Shown piece after piece: positions 5,965 through 5,965 of a stretch of DNA of 5,965 bases (position 1 is its first letter; the number at the start of each line of letters is the position of its first letter). The notes beneath the pieces were generated by a model, which did not search any database, was not told the DNA's origin, and saw only the letters and a list, made by a program, of their open reading frames with translations. The translations under genes and the position numbers were made by a program. The stretch lies in the NCBI GenBank assembly GCA_041855385.1, contig JBHAEC010000069.1:1-5965 (forward strand), written 5' to 3'. Origin of the DNA: JBHAEC01 sp041855385 (GTDB taxonomy: Bacteria; Bacillota; Negativicutes; Veillonellales; Veillonellaceae).

Positions 5965-5965
5965 A

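Overview
The window looks like chromosomal sequence from a diderm Firmicute of the Negativicutes (Veillonella/Dialister type). Two things point there. The DNA is AT-rich with Firmicute-style Shine-Dalgarno sites (AAAGGAGGT, GGGGAGGA). It also encodes a secreted OmpA-type outer-membrane protein with a peptidoglycan-binding domain, which a monoderm Firmicute would not have. The genus is inferred from gene character and composition, not from a database match.

Layout from left to right. Bases 1-494 (+) are the 3' part of an unrecognised gene that begins outside the window. Bases 495-1040 are a long AT-rich gap. Its right half holds a terminator-like element, a good sigma-70-type promoter and a structured leader with a possible 6-codon upstream ORF. 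Bases 1041-2345 (+) encode a CitMHS-family transporter for citrate complexed with a divalent metal. A perfect 19-bp inverted repeat at 2423-2461 serves as a bidirectional terminator between it and the convergent glutamate dehydrogenase gene (3761-2505, -). Upstream of that gene are an extended -10 promoter and a perfect 12-bp dyad that could be an operator. Bases 3898-4386 hold degenerate repeats and a small unrecognised minus-strand ORF that may be the remains of a broken gene. Bases 5551-4535 (-) encode the OmpA-like protein, with its own promoter and a terminator at 4387-4414. The right end (5728-5964, -) is a tRNA cluster transcribed Lys-Glu-Val, closed by a strong 15-bp terminator hairpin.

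Functionally, the transporter (citrate uptake) and glutamate dehydrogenase (2-oxoglutarate/ammonia to glutamate and back) both touch organic-acid and amino-acid metabolism. They are convergent and separately controlled, so they are not an operon. The OmpA-like protein and the tRNAs are housekeeping. I see no mobile element, CRISPR array, toxin-antitoxin pair or defence system. The points most worth checking are the citrate-transporter leader, the dyad upstream of gdhA, and the possible frameshifted small gene downstream of ompA.
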